A stretch of 64,000 nucleotides of DNA from Kordia algicida OT-1 (GTDB lineage: Bacteria > Bacteroidota > Bacteroidia > Flavobacteriales > Flavobacteriaceae), in contig NZ_DS544873.1 of the NCBI RefSeq assembly GCF_000154725.1, forward strand, positions 4,065,085 through 4,129,084, written 5' to 3'. Under the pieces are notes generated by a model that saw only the letters and a program-made list of their open reading frames with translations, had not been told where the DNA came from and did no database searches. The position numbers and the translations under genes were made by a program. Shown here in pieces: positions 1 to 8,440 of this stretch; the first letter of the stretch is position 1, and each line of letters begins with the position of its first letter.

Positions 1-1946
1 ATATTTCCGTATACATTTGGCGTACGTGTAATTTTATTCGTTACAATTCCTTCTTCAGGTTCGTATGAATTTTCAAAATAACTATTCTGAAATGTTCCGC
101 CAAGCTGAAATAAAAACTTCGGATTCGGACTAAAACGCGCTTCCAAATTAAAACCATTTACAATTGCATTGTCACCATTAATTTTTTCTTTAATCTCCAA
201 ACCATCAACTTCGCCACGTGCTTCATACACAAACGGATCGTTGATTGTGGTATAAAAACCTTCAAAAGTCAATACCAATTGATGATCTTCATGCTGATGC
301 GAATATTCTAACGAACCAATAAAACTATGCGACAATTCTTTCTTTAAATCTGCTGCCAAACGCACACGACGTACTTCGCCCGAAATAATCTCAGAATGTA
401 CATCTTCCGAGAAAAATTGTGGTGCTCTAAATCCTTGTGAATAACCAGTTCTAAAGCTGATGGTTTCTGTAATATTGTATAAAAGACTCGCACGCGGATT
501 TACAATAAAAAGTGATTCATCATTTAAATTTGACGTAAATAATTCGCCTCGCGCTCCAGTAAGAAGTTTCAAATTCTCTAAAATTTTCCAGTCGAGTTGT
601 GTGTAAATACCAAGTGTATTCGTGTTTTGTGTAATTTGATTTACCAACGGATTTTCACGACGTTCTGTAATGCGGTTAAAGCGATGTTCTACACCAGAAG
701 TCAAATCCATACTTCCGTTAAAAAAGTTCTCAAACTTCGCGGTATGCTGTATGCCTGAAACTGTTACAAAATCTTTAGTTACACCAAATCCGTTTGGATC
801 TTGGTTGGTTCCGTAATAATTGTCTGAGCTTGTATTTTGAATGTTTCCATAAGCGGAAAATTTCTGCAAATAATCTTCCGAAAAATAATCAAAAGTAATT
901 CCTCCACCGATTACATTGCTTGTAATTTCTTCAGCAATATTGGCAAAAATGGGTGATTTATCAATAAAATCTCCGCCACGTCTGTATTCATGTGTAGTAT
1001 TAAATTCGAGTGTTAACTTACGTCGGAAATCGAATTTATAAAACGACTTAAAACCGAAATTCAAATTGCGCAATTTGGTCATTTCGGTAAATCCGTCATC
1101 ATTGTTATCATAACCTTCACGTTCGCGATACATGCCAAAAAACGTAATTCCTTTATTCAAATCACCTGCAACTAAAGTTGAATTAAAAGTAGTCACAGCA
1201 TCTACACTTTTACCATCAATCAAACCAACTTTTGAAGCTACTTGAAATTGGTTTTCAATTGGATCTTTTGTAATAATATTGATCGTTCCTGCAATCGCAT
1301 TCGAGCCAAAAATAGCAGATCCGCCACCGCGTGTTACTTCAATTTGCTTTATCATATTCGTTGGAATTTGCTCCAAACCGTAAATTCCGTTCAGCGAACC
1401 AAATACGGGACGACTGTTGACTAAAATTTGTGAATATGCACCATCCAAACCATTGATTCTAATTTGTGAGAAACCGCAATTCTGGCAATTTACTTCGGTA
1501 CGTAATCCTGGTTGAAAATTCAATCCTTCAAACAACGTGGCAGCTTGTACATTTTTCAGAGATTCAGCATTTGTAACGGTGACCAAAACAGGTGCTTCAC
1601 GACGATTCAATTCGGTTTTAGTAGCAGAAACCACTACTTGATCGAGCCCTAAAAGATCTTCTTTCAAATTAAAATTCAATAGTAAAGTTGTCTTGCCAAC
1701 AGTAATTTCTTTTTCAATAGTTTTAAAACCGATTGCTTGTACAACCAACGTATACTTTCCTTGTGCTACTTTTAATGAATATGTACCATCATGTTCTGTA
1801 ATTGTTCCTTTGTCACCGTTTTTAATATATACGTTGACAAAAGCCTGAGGACTGCTTTTGTGTGAGATAACTCCTTTTATTTCAGTTGTCTGAGAAAAAG
1901 ATGCTGAACATAAAAAGGCAAATAATAAACTAATTTTTAAGTTCAT
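1..1946 (-). CDS. TonB-dependent receptor, 3' end cut by window edge
   Basis: Outer-membrane TonB-dependent receptor; about 648 N-terminal residues are present and the C-terminal part of the barrel lies past the left edge. Translated by eye from the ATG at 1946: signal peptide (residues 1-19), a carboxypeptidase-regulatory-like beta domain (about 22-95), then the plug domain from about 103 (VVVSATKTELNRREAP) with the typical plug motif RGGGSAIFGSNAIAGTINII. A CxxC (CQNC) sits at residues 154-157 in the plug, just before the IRINGLDGAYSQILVNSRP stretch; paired cysteines there are unusual for generic siderophore receptors. The gene diverges from a DtxR-type repressor and metal ABC transporter, so a metal or metal-chelate substrate is inferred. 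A -7 box (TATATTTG, minus strand, 1963-1970) lies close before the start. Confidence 0.9.
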   Translation of the reverse strand, partial: MNLKISLLFAFLCSASFSQTTEIKGVISHKSSPQAFVNVYIKNGDKGTITEHDGTYSLKVAQGKYTLVVQAIGFKTIEKEITVGKTTLLLNFNLKEDLLGLDQVVVSATKTELNRREAPVLVTVTNAESLKNVQAATLFEGLNFQPGLRTEVNCQNCGFSQIRINGLDGAYSQILVNSRPVFGSLNGIYGLEQIPTNMIKQIEVTRGGGSAIFGSNAIAGTINIITKDPIENQFQVASKVGLIDGKSVDAVTTFNSTLVAGDLNKGITFFGMYREREGYDNNDDGFTEMTKLRNLNFGFKSFYKFDFRRKLTLEFNTTHEYRRGGDFIDKSPIFANIAEEITSNVIGGGITFDYFSEDYLQKFSAYGNIQNTSSDNYYGTNQDPNGFGVTKDFVTVSGIQHTAKFENFFNGSMDLTSGVEHRFNRITERRENPLVNQITQNTNTLGIYTQLDWKILENLKLLTGARGELFTSNLNDESLFIVNPRASLLYNITETISFRTGYSQGFRAPQFFSEDVHSEIISGEVRRVRLAADLKKELSHSFIGSLEYSHQHEDHQLVLTFEGFYTTINDPFVYEARGEVDGLEIKEKINGDNAIVNGFNLEARFSPNPKFLFQLGGTFQNSYFENSYEPEEGIVTNKITRTPNVYGN

Positions 1947-1962
1947 TGAAACATTTTTTTTG

Positions 1963-1970
1963 CAAATATA
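1963..1970 (-). promoter_or_regulatory. -7 promoter box of the TonB receptor
   Basis: Minus-strand TATATTTG matches the Bacteroidota -7 consensus TAnnTTTG. It lies 16 bases before the receptor ATG. No clean TTTG -33 box is seen; the -33 zone is occupied by the palindrome at 1978-1997. Confidence 0.6.
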
Positions 1971-1977
1971 TAACTTA

Positions 1978-1997
1978 TTTTTAGTCTTGTCTAAAAA
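1978..1997. promoter_or_regulatory. Candidate DtxR/MntR operator palindrome
   Basis: A 20-bp imperfect palindrome, TTTTTAG-TCTTGT-CTAAAAA, in which 16 of 20 positions are symmetric. It lies between the two divergent -7 boxes and covers the expected -33 zone of the leftward promoter. The general form (TTAG...CTAA arms) resembles DtxR-family operators. Binding by the adjacent repressor is inferred. Confidence 0.45.
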
Positions 1998-2023
1998 AAT
2001 ATAAAGCATATAAGTAAAAATTG

Positions 2024-2031
2024 TATCTTTG
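2024..2031 (+). promoter_or_regulatory. -7 promoter box of the metal-transport operon
   Basis: TATCTTTG fits TAnnTTTG exactly. It lies inside the possible TTG-initiated extension of the repressor reading frame, which argues that translation really begins at the ATG at 2051 or 2054, about 20 bases downstream. Confidence 0.65.
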
Positions 2032-2050
2032 CGGTATTAATTACATAATT

Positions 2051-2704
2051 ATGATGACACTTTCAGAAGAAAACTATCTCAAAGCAATTTATCACCTTAG
2101 TGATACTTGTGAAGGCGGCATTAGCACAAATGCTATTGCGGAAAAGATGAATACCAAAGCTTCTTCTGTGACAGATATGATTAAAAAATTATCTGAAAAA
2201 GGGTTGTTGAATTATAAGCGTTACAAAGGTTCTGCCTTAACGGCAGAAGGAAAATTAGTCGCAGCAAATATCATTAGAAAACACAGACTTTGGGAAGTGT
2301 TTTTGGTGGAGAAGCTGAATTTTACTTGGGATGAAGTACATGATGTAGCGGAACAATTGGAGCATATTAAATCTGAAAAACTCATCAATCAATTGGATGA
2401 ATTTTTAGGATTTCCAAAGCGTGATCCGCATGGTGATCCAATTCCTGATAAAGACGGAAACATGTCCGATCATGCGGATGTTTTATTAGTCACATTAAAT
2501 AAAAATGATAAAGGAATTATTGTAGGAGTCAAAGATTCATCATCATCATTCTTAAAATATTTGGACAAACAAGGAATTGCGCTAGGCAAAAAAATAAAAG
2601 TAATTGATAAAGAACCGTTTGACAACTCGATGAAAATTCGAATCAAAAAAGAAGAATTTATGATTTCACAACAAATTGCGAATAATATTTATATCAAAAA
2701 ATGA
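2051..2704 (+). CDS. DtxR/MntR-family metal-dependent repressor
   Basis: Metal-responsive transcriptional repressor of about 217 residues. The N-terminus (MMTLSEENYLKAIYHLSD) is the usual start of the family and leads into a winged helix (NAIAEKMNTKASSVTDMIKKLSEKGLL). The metal-binding/dimerisation region follows (HDVAEQLEHIKSEKLINQLDEFLGFPKRDPHGDPIP), then a C-terminal FeoA/SH3-like domain. The reading frame is open back to a TTG at 2021, but that TTG sits on a promoter box, so the ATG at 2051 (or 2054) is preferred. It is the first gene of the transporter operon and probably autoregulates through the palindrome at 1978-1997. Whether it senses Mn or Fe cannot be read from the sequence; linkage to an ABC-3 transporter favours Mn. 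Confidence 0.92.
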   Translation: MMTLSEENYLKAIYHLSDTCEGGISTNAIAEKMNTKASSVTDMIKKLSEKGLLNYKRYKGSALTAEGKLVAANIIRKHRLWEVFLVEKLNFTWDEVHDVAEQLEHIKSEKLINQLDEFLGFPKRDPHGDPIPDKDGNMSDHADVLLVTLNKNDKGIIVGVKDSSSSFLKYLDKQGIALGKKIKVIDKEPFDNSMKIRIKKEEFMISQQIANNIYIKK

Positions 2705-2748
2705 TTTTTGAATGTCGAATTGTGAATGTTGAATTTTAAATTGGAAAA

Positions 2749-3663
2749 ATGAAAAAATACCTATACATATTACTAGCAGTTTTTACAATAATCAGTTGTA
2801 AAAATGAAGTGAAAAAGCAAAATGGAAAGCTTCAAATAGTTACTACAACAACGATGATTACAGATATGGTTGCTACTATTGGTGGAACTAAAGTAGACGT
2901 AAAAGGCTTGATGGGAAGCGGTGTTGATCCACATTTGTACAAAGCAAGTGAAGGTGATGTGACGAAACTTTTTAATGCTGACGTAATTATTTACAACGGA
3001 TTGCATTTGGAAGGAAAATTAGAAGACATTTTCGAAAAAATGCGCAAGCAACAAAAGAAAACTATTGCAGTTTCTGATGCGATTGATAAAAGTGGCTTGA
3101 TACGCTCTGAGTATTTTGCTTCTAGTTACGATCCGCATATTTGGTTTCACATTGATTATTGGAAACAAGCCACACGATTTGTGATTGATGAACTCAAAAA
3201 ACTAGATCCGAAAAATGCGGAATATTTTGAGGAAAAAGGACAAAAATATATCGAGCGATTGACGACGTTGGCAAAAGAAGTTTCAGAGGAAATTCAGGTT
3301 TTACCTGTTGAAAAACGTATTTTGGTTACCGCACATGATGCATTTAACTACTTCGGAAAATTGCATAACTTTGAAGTGGTTGGTTTGCAAGGATTATCAA
3401 CGGCAACGGAAGCTGGTGTGCAAGATGTACAAAAATTGGCAAGTTTTATTATTGAAAAAGATATCAAAGCGATATTTGTAGAAAGTTCCGTACCAAAACG
3501 TACTATAGAAGCATTGCAAGCTGCTGTACAATCTAAAGATCATGAAGTTGCCATTGGCGGTACGTTGTATTCTGATGCGTTAGGCGATGCAGGAACGGAA
3601 GAAGGAACGTACATCGGAATGTATAAATACAATGTTTCAACGATTGTAAATGCTTTGAAATAG
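2749..3663 (+). CDS. Metal ABC transporter solute-binding lipoprotein (ZnuA/TroA type)
   Basis: Periplasmic metal-binding component of an ABC importer, 304 residues. It starts with a lipoprotein signal ending in a lipobox (TIISC, Cys17). It has the cluster A-I metal-binding layout: His in VDPHLYK, His in YDPHIWF, Glu in AIFVESS and Asp near the C-terminus in the GDAGTEEGTY segment. There is no His/Asp-rich loop of the kind common in zinc-specific ZnuA, which is mild support for Mn or Fe. It is 44 bases after the repressor gene and should deliver metal to the permeases at 5.3-7.8 kb. Confidence 0.92.
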   Translation: MKKYLYILLAVFTIISCKNEVKKQNGKLQIVTTTTMITDMVATIGGTKVDVKGLMGSGVDPHLYKASEGDVTKLFNADVIIYNGLHLEGKLEDIFEKMRKQQKKTIAVSDAIDKSGLIRSEYFASSYDPHIWFHIDYWKQATRFVIDELKKLDPKNAEYFEEKGQKYIERLTTLAKEVSEEIQVLPVEKRILVTAHDAFNYFGKLHNFEVVGLQGLSTATEAGVQDVQKLASFIIEKDIKAIFVESSVPKRTIEALQAAVQSKDHEVAIGGTLYSDALGDAGTEEGTYIGMYKYNVSTIVNALK

Positions 3664-3759
3664 ACTTATAGACTTGTTAGATCGTTAGAATGTTAGATTT
3701 TTAGAAATGATTTTCAGAATTTTATTCGAACTGACGTTTGTAGAAATCATAATTTTCGA

Positions 3760-3792
3760 AGACCAAAAACCAAAGACCAAAGACCAAAAACC
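3760..3792. repeat. Short AGACCAAA-type simple repeat
   Basis: Three to four imperfect copies of AGACCAAA fill the end of the 138-base spacer between the binding-protein and ATPase genes. The same spacer carries TCGAACTGACGT at 3727-3738, a 12-mer found again at 49104-49115. No gene is visible in this spacer. Confidence 0.5.
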
Positions 3793-3801
3793 TGAAAATC
3801 C

Positions 3802-4539
3802 ATGGAAACAAAATATGCCATCACTGTAGATGATCTTACGGTAGCATACAATTACAAACCTGTGTTGTGGGATATTGATTTGGCAATTCCTGAAGGTGTG
3901 TTGATGTGCATTGTGGGACCAAATGGCGCGGGAAAATCTACCTTAATTAAATCAATTTTAGGAATCATCAAACCAATTGCTGGAACGGTTTCTATCTTTG
4001 GAAAACCCTATGAAAAACAACGTTCATTAGTGGCATATGTTCCACAAAAAGGAAGTGTTGATTGGGATTTTCCAACCACAGCGTTAGATGTTGTGATGAT
4101 GGGAACGTACGGAAGTCTCGGATGGATTAAACGTCCTAGGCAAAAACAAAAGAAAGCAGCGTTGGAAGCGTTGGAAAAAGTAGGAATGTTACCGTTTAAA
4201 AATCGTCAAATCAGTCAGCTTTCTGGTGGACAACAACAGCGAATTTTCCTTGCAAGAGCGTTGGTGCAAAACGCCTCAATCTATTTTATGGATGAACCTT
4301 TTCAAGGTGTTGACGCTACGACCGAAAAAGCAATTATCAACATTTTAAAAGAACTCAGAAAAGCAGGAAAGACCGTTGTAGTGGTGCATCACGATTTGCA
4401 AACCGTTCCCGAATATTTTGATTGGGTGACGTTTTTGAATGTGAAAAAAATTGCGACAGGTCCTGTAAAAGATATTTTCAATGATGATAATTTGACTAAA
4501 ACTTACGGAATTAATTATAAAGTGAGTGTGCAAGAATAA
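3802..4539 (+). CDS. Metal ABC transporter ATP-binding protein
   Basis: Cytoplasmic ATPase of the metal importer, 245 residues. Walker A is GPNGAGKST (39-47), the Q-loop is YVPQKG (about 79-84), the signature is LSGGQQQR (140-147), Walker B is YFMDEP (161-166) and the switch His is in VVHHDL. The [15 protein letters not shown] segment after the Q-loop is typical of MntB/ZnuC-type ATPases. It starts at the ATG in CCATGGAAACA. An unusually long 138-base spacer with simple repeats separates it from the preceding gene, so internal regulation of the operon is possible. Confidence 0.94.
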   Translation: METKYAITVDDLTVAYNYKPVLWDIDLAIPEGVLMCIVGPNGAGKSTLIKSILGIIKPIAGTVSIFGKPYEKQRSLVAYVPQKGSVDWDFPTTALDVVMMGTYGSLGWIKRPRQKQKKAALEALEKVGMLPFKNRQISQLSGGQQQRIFLARALVQNASIYFMDEPFQGVDATTEKAIINILKELRKAGKTVVVVHHDLQTVPEYFDWVTFLNVKKIATGPVKDIFNDDNLTKTYGINYKVSVQE

Positions 4540-4549
4540 ATCAAGGTGT

Positions 4550-5314
4550 ATGAAAACAAAAAACTTTTTTTTAATACTGTATTTCGGTCTTTTTTCTTTT
4601 TCGACGTTTGCGCAAACCTATATGGAATCTGCTGAAACTACAGTACTTGAAGCATTGCAACAAGTACGTTCTAATGAAGAAGGTATTGATCGACAGAAAG
4701 CAGCCAATCACTTTGAAGCAACATTAAAAACAGTACTTTCTAAGGAAAAAAGTTGGACGTATAGCTTTCCAGAACTCCGTAAATACATCAACATAGAAAC
4801 TTCGAGAGATAAAAAAATAAGAACTTTTAGTTGGGACAGTCGCTTAGGCGGAAGTTGGCATGCATTGCGAAGCTTGATTCAATTTAAAACAGACACAAAA
4901 ATACACGTACTTTCATTTCAAGATGAAAAACCAATTGACGAGGAAGAAGAAGGAAACGATATGTTTGCCGACGCTGTAATTTTAGGAATTTATCCTTTTG
5001 AAAAAGGGTATTTGTTTGAAGGTTTTGGAACGTACGGAAGCGGACATCATCATAAAATTGTCGCTTATTTTGAGTTGATTGATGAAAAATTAGTCCGAAA
5101 AGCAATTTTTGAAAATAATGAATTCATATACGTTTTTAAAATTCCACGAAAGTACGACTTTGACTTAAAAATAAACGTAGAAGAAAAAACGATCACACAT
5201 AGCGAATTTGTACTAGATGATGACATCGGATTTTTTCTGCCAACAGGCAAAAAAGTACTGCTAACTTTTGATGGAAAGCAGTTTGTAAAACAACTAAAAA
5301 AGCAAAAACCATAG
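4550..5314 (+). CDS. Secreted protein of unknown function within the metal-transport operon
   Basis: Not recognised. It encodes 254 residues with a clear Sec signal peptide (MKTKNFFLILYFGLFSFSTFAQ), so it is periplasmic or surface-exposed. The frame is open from a GTG at 4526 inside the previous gene, but the ATG at 4550, preceded by AAGGTG, gives the signal peptide. The mature part is acidic and beta-rich, with no Cys pair and a GSGHHHK segment that could bind metal. It begins 10 bases after the ATPase stop and ends next to the first permease, so it is very probably co-transcribed and may serve the same uptake system. No specific function can be assigned. Confidence 0.75.
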   Translation: MKTKNFFLILYFGLFSFSTFAQTYMESAETTVLEALQQVRSNEEGIDRQKAANHFEATLKTVLSKEKSWTYSFPELRKYINIETSRDKKIRTFSWDSRLGGSWHALRSLIQFKTDTKIHVLSFQDEKPIDEEEEGNDMFADAVILGIYPFEKGYLFEGFGTYGSGHHHKIVAYFELIDEKLVRKAIFENNEFIYVFKIPRKYDFDLKINVEEKTITHSEFVLDDDIGFFLPTGKKVLLTFDGKQFVKQLKKQKP

Positions 5315-5370
5315 ATTTTCAAGACTACATATCACTTATTTTTACAGATTATACGTCGCGTACAGTTACA

Positions 5371-6441
5371 TTGGGAACCGCAATTTTAGGTGCTATTTGT
5401 GGCATGTTGGGAAGTTTTGCCGTATTGCGAAAACAAAGTTTATTGGGCGATGCCATTTCGCATGCAGCATTACCAGGAATTGCAATTGCCTTTTTAATTA
5501 CAGGTGTAAAAGACAGTAATTTGTTGTTGCTTGGTGCATTAATAAGTGGATTGATTGGAACATTTTGGATTCGTGGAATTACACAAAAAACACACTTAAA
5601 ATCAGATACAGCTTTAGGATTGACACTTTCTTTATTCTTCGGATTTGGAATGTTGCTCTTAACTTTTATTCAAAAACAACCAAATGCCAGTCAAGCTGGA
5701 TTGGACACCTATTTATTTGGACAAGCCGCAACATTACTAGAAAAAGACGTTTGGCTAATTGCTATCGTAGCAGGAATTGCATTGCTGATTGTTTTTGTGT
5801 TTTGGAAAGAATTTAAAATCTTGCTATTCGATCCTGAGTATACCAAAACACTTGGTTTCAATACACGATTTATAGACATCCTGATTACAACTTTTATAGT
5901 AATTACCATTGTTTTAGGATTGCAAACCGTTGGTGTCATTTTGATGAGTGCTATGTTGCTCGCGCCAGCTGCCGCCGCACGACAATGGACAAATAGTTTG
6001 GGAATTATGGTACTGTTGGCAGCAATATTCGGAGCATTTTCTGGTGTTGTGGGCACAGGAATTAGTACGATTGAAGGAAACCTTTCTACAGGTCCAGTAA
6101 TTGTATTGGTCGCGGCAAGTATTGTATTGTTTTCGTTTATCTTTTCGCCAAACAGAGGATTGTTATTTAGAGAGATTCGTTTTCGAAAAAATAGAAATAA
6201 CATCAAAATGCAAAAAACGTTGGCATTTATGTACGGAATTGCTAAAACGCACGAAAATATTTCGCATCCGCACGCGATAAAGATTTTAAATGGATTTCAA
6301 GGATTCTCGAAAAAATCACTGCAGGAATTGGTCGATTTAAATTATGTAAAAATCTCTGGTCAACAATGGTCCATGACACAAGAAGGTTTCAATACCGCTG
6401 CAAATTTATACGATCAACAAATTACAAATCTACATGAATAG
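5371..6441 (+). CDS. Metal ABC transporter permease 1, with C-terminal winged-helix-like tail
   Basis: Inner-membrane ABC-3 permease of the metal importer. Hydrophobic helices run from about residue 1 to 260, and the LRKQSLLGDAISHAALPGIAIAF and MSAMLLAPAAAARQW segments are family hallmarks. Residues about 280-356 form a soluble tail (KTLAFMYGIAKTHENI...LQELVDLNYVKISGQQWSMTQEGF) that looks like a DtxR-type winged helix. The start is problematic: TTG at 5371 is the only standard initiator, yet the frame is open further back and codes DFQDYISLIFTDYTSRTVT directly after an ATA at 5311 that overlaps the upstream stop. The true N-terminus may therefore be 20 residues longer. Its stop overlaps permease 2 by 8 bases. 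Confidence 0.88.
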   Translation: MGTAILGAICGMLGSFAVLRKQSLLGDAISHAALPGIAIAFLITGVKDSNLLLLGALISGLIGTFWIRGITQKTHLKSDTALGLTLSLFFGFGMLLLTFIQKQPNASQAGLDTYLFGQAATLLEKDVWLIAIVAGIALLIVFVFWKEFKILLFDPEYTKTLGFNTRFIDILITTFIVITIVLGLQTVGVILMSAMLLAPAAAARQWTNSLGIMVLLAAIFGAFSGVVGTGISTIEGNLSTGPVIVLVAASIVLFSFIFSPNRGLLFREIRFRKNRNNIKMQKTLAFMYGIAKTHENISHPHAIKILNGFQGFSKKSLQELVDLNYVKISGQQWSMTQEGFNTAANLYDQQITNLHE

Positions 6442-7825
6442 CGCGCAAATTATCATACAAATTATTGTGGCGCTCGTGGCAGTTGCTTGTGCGATTCCAG
6501 GAACTTTTTTGGTGTTGCGCAAAATGTCGTTGATTAGTGACGCCATTAGTCATTCCATTTTATTAGGAATTGTAATTGGTTTCTTTATTGTGGAAGATAC
6601 TGCTTCGCCATTACTGATTGTGTTGGCAGCCTTGGCGGGAATTGTCACGGTTATTTTGGTCGAATACATTCAAAAAACGGGTTTGGTCAAAGAAGATACT
6701 GCTATCGGTTTGGTGTTTCCTGCGTTGTTTAGTATTGGAGTCATTTTGATTTCTAAAAATGCCAATGATGTACATTTAGACATTGATTCTGTGATGGTTG
6801 GTGATTTGAGTTTAGCACCGTTTGATATATTGCAAATTGGTTGTATAGAAGGTGTTACAGATTCGTGTATCAACCTTGGTCCAAAAGCTATTTGGGTAAT
6901 TGGAACAATATTAGTAATTACATTGATTTTACTTTTTATGTTTTTTAAAGAGTTAAAAGTCAGCACGTTTGATGCTGGTTTGGCAGCCGCTTTAGGATTT
7001 TCACCACTAATTATGCACTATGGATTAATGACGGTTTCATCCATCACCATTGTCGGTGCATTTGATGCTGTTGGTCCTATATTAGTCGTTGCCTTGATGA
7101 TTGCGCCAGCGGCAACCGCGTATTTGTTTACCAAAGATTTAAAGAAAATGCTATTGCTTTCTTGCTTTTTTGGTGTGTTTGCGGCAATTTCAGGATATTG
7201 GCTGGCACATATTTTAGATGCTTCCATTTCGGGTTCAATGACAACGGTTTTAGCAATTCTGTTTTTGTTGGTATATGAACCAATTATTACTTCTATTTTA
7301 GTGAGTTTGACAGTTGGTACAAGCACCATTTTTTATCAATATTACGAATTGTTAGTAGCAAATGAAACTGGCATTGAACACATGCTTTTGGGAGAAAAGA
7401 TACAAACAGTTTTTGCTGAATTTGTCTTTTTAGATTATGTATACATTTTAATAATTGCTACAGTTCTTACTGCATTTCTCATCTATATTTTGCCAAAAAG
7501 AGGTGTGATTTACGGATATTATAAGGTGCGACAACAGAAAACCGAAATTATGTTGTTGGTGTTTTTGTTACACATCAGAAACCATTCAGAGGAAAGTGAA
7601 CGCCATGTAAAACACTTGAACGAACATATTAATTGGCAACGATTGCGGTCGAAATCGATTGTAGAATTGGCACAAAAAAATAACATGATTACAATTGATA
7701 GTAGTATTATTTCTTTAACCAAAAAAGGAGAAGAATTTACCGAGAAAGCCATCGATTACATCATTACAAATAAAGACACAGAAATAGAAGAAATGAAAGA
7801 TGATTTTTTCTTATTTAGAGGTTAG
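6434..7825 (+). CDS. Metal ABC transporter permease 2, with C-terminal winged-helix-like tail
   Basis: Second ABC-3 permease, 463 residues, against about 280-300 for the bare family. The N-terminal half has the family signature (VLRKMSLISDAISHSILLGI). The core is interrupted by an extra loop with two cysteines (IGCIEGVTDSCINLG, about residues 136-150). Helices continue to about 365. The tail (about 372-463) is soluble and resembles a winged helix (LRSKSIVELAQKNNMITIDSSIISLTKKGEEFTEKA), echoing the tail of permease 1. The two permeases probably form a heterodimer. The 8-base overlap with permease 1 indicates translational coupling. Confidence 0.92.
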   Translation: MNSAQIIIQIIVALVAVACAIPGTFLVLRKMSLISDAISHSILLGIVIGFFIVEDTASPLLIVLAALAGIVTVILVEYIQKTGLVKEDTAIGLVFPALFSIGVILISKNANDVHLDIDSVMVGDLSLAPFDILQIGCIEGVTDSCINLGPKAIWVIGTILVITLILLFMFFKELKVSTFDAGLAAALGFSPLIMHYGLMTVSSITIVGAFDAVGPILVVALMIAPAATAYLFTKDLKKMLLLSCFFGVFAAISGYWLAHILDASISGSMTTVLAILFLLVYEPIITSILVSLTVGTSTIFYQYYELLVANETGIEHMLLGEKIQTVFAEFVFLDYVYILIIATVLTAFLIYILPKRGVIYGYYKVRQQKTEIMLLVFLLHIRNHSEESERHVKHLNEHINWQRLRSKSIVELAQKNNMITIDSSIISLTKKGEEFTEKAIDYIITNKDTEIEEMKDDFFLFRG

Positions 7826-7837
7826 ATAATTACAAGT

Positions 7838-8440
7838 ATGAAATATTTAATTAGTTTCTTTTGTTTAGCACTTTTATTTGCTGCTTGCGAAAGATTTGAA
7901 AAACCAGCAAAGCCGTTTCCGTTATATTTTCAAAAAACTCCTAGCGAATGTGGTCCAGCGTGTTTAAAAATGGTAAGTGATCATTATGGTGGCGATTATA
8001 CTTTTGAAACCTTGGCACTTATTTCACAAATGAAACGATATGAAGGAACTTCGATGGGACAAATTTCAGAAGCTGCTAGTATGTTAGGATTGTACAATTT
8101 AGCCGTAAAAATAGATTATCAAACCTTACTTGAGGAAGTTCCGTATCCTGCGATGCTGCATTGGGATGGACATCATTTTTTGGTCGTTTATAAAATGGAC
8201 AAAGATTCTGTTTGGCTTGCTGATCCTGCTAGAGGATATGTGTCGTATACAAAGGAAGAATTTTTACCGCATTGGCTAGCAAAAGATACGCTAAATCCAT
8301 TACAGGAAGGTTATGCGTTACTTTTTGAACCTACAGATTCTTTTTTTGATCCGAGAACTAAAATTAAGGTACAAATTCAAAGTAGAATTGAAAAGAAAAA
8401 GAAAGACGCGTTAATTCTTCAAGAAGAAGAAGATAATTGA
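7838..8440 (+). CDS. C39-family cysteine peptidase-like lipoprotein
   Basis: A 200-residue lipoprotein: signal peptide with lipobox FAAC (Cys17), then a peptidase C39 domain. The catalytic Cys is in SECGPACLK (Cys38), the His in MLHWDGHHFLVVY (about 112-113) and the Asp in LADPARG (129). C39 domains normally sit at the N-terminus of bacteriocin ABC exporters and cut double-glycine leaders in the cytoplasm. Here the domain stands alone on a predicted periplasm- or surface-facing lipoprotein, so its substrate is unknown. It starts 12 bases after permease 2 and could be the last gene of the metal operon. Confidence 0.82.
   Translation: MKYLISFFCLALLFAACERFEKPAKPFPLYFQKTPSECGPACLKMVSDHYGGDYTFETLALISQMKRYEGTSMGQISEAASMLGLYNLAVKIDYQTLLEEVPYPAMLHWDGHHFLVVYKMDKDSVWLADPARGYVSYTKEEFLPHWLAKDTLNPLQEGYALLFEPTDSFFDPRTKIKVQIQSRIEKKKKDALILQEEEDN

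Noticed and set aside
2021-2050. TTG start extending the DtxR repressor by 10 residues
   Set aside because: The extension covers the -7 promoter box TATCTTTG, and the ATG at 2051/2054 gives the normal family N-terminus.
3760-3792. AGACCAAA repeats considered as a CRISPR array
   Set aside because: Units of 7-9 bases with no spacers; simple repeat. No CRISPR array or cas gene was seen in the window.
5709-6206. 165-codon minus-strand ORF opposite permease 1
   Set aside because: Low-complexity Ile/Asn/Thr translation antiparallel to a clear membrane protein; a shadow.
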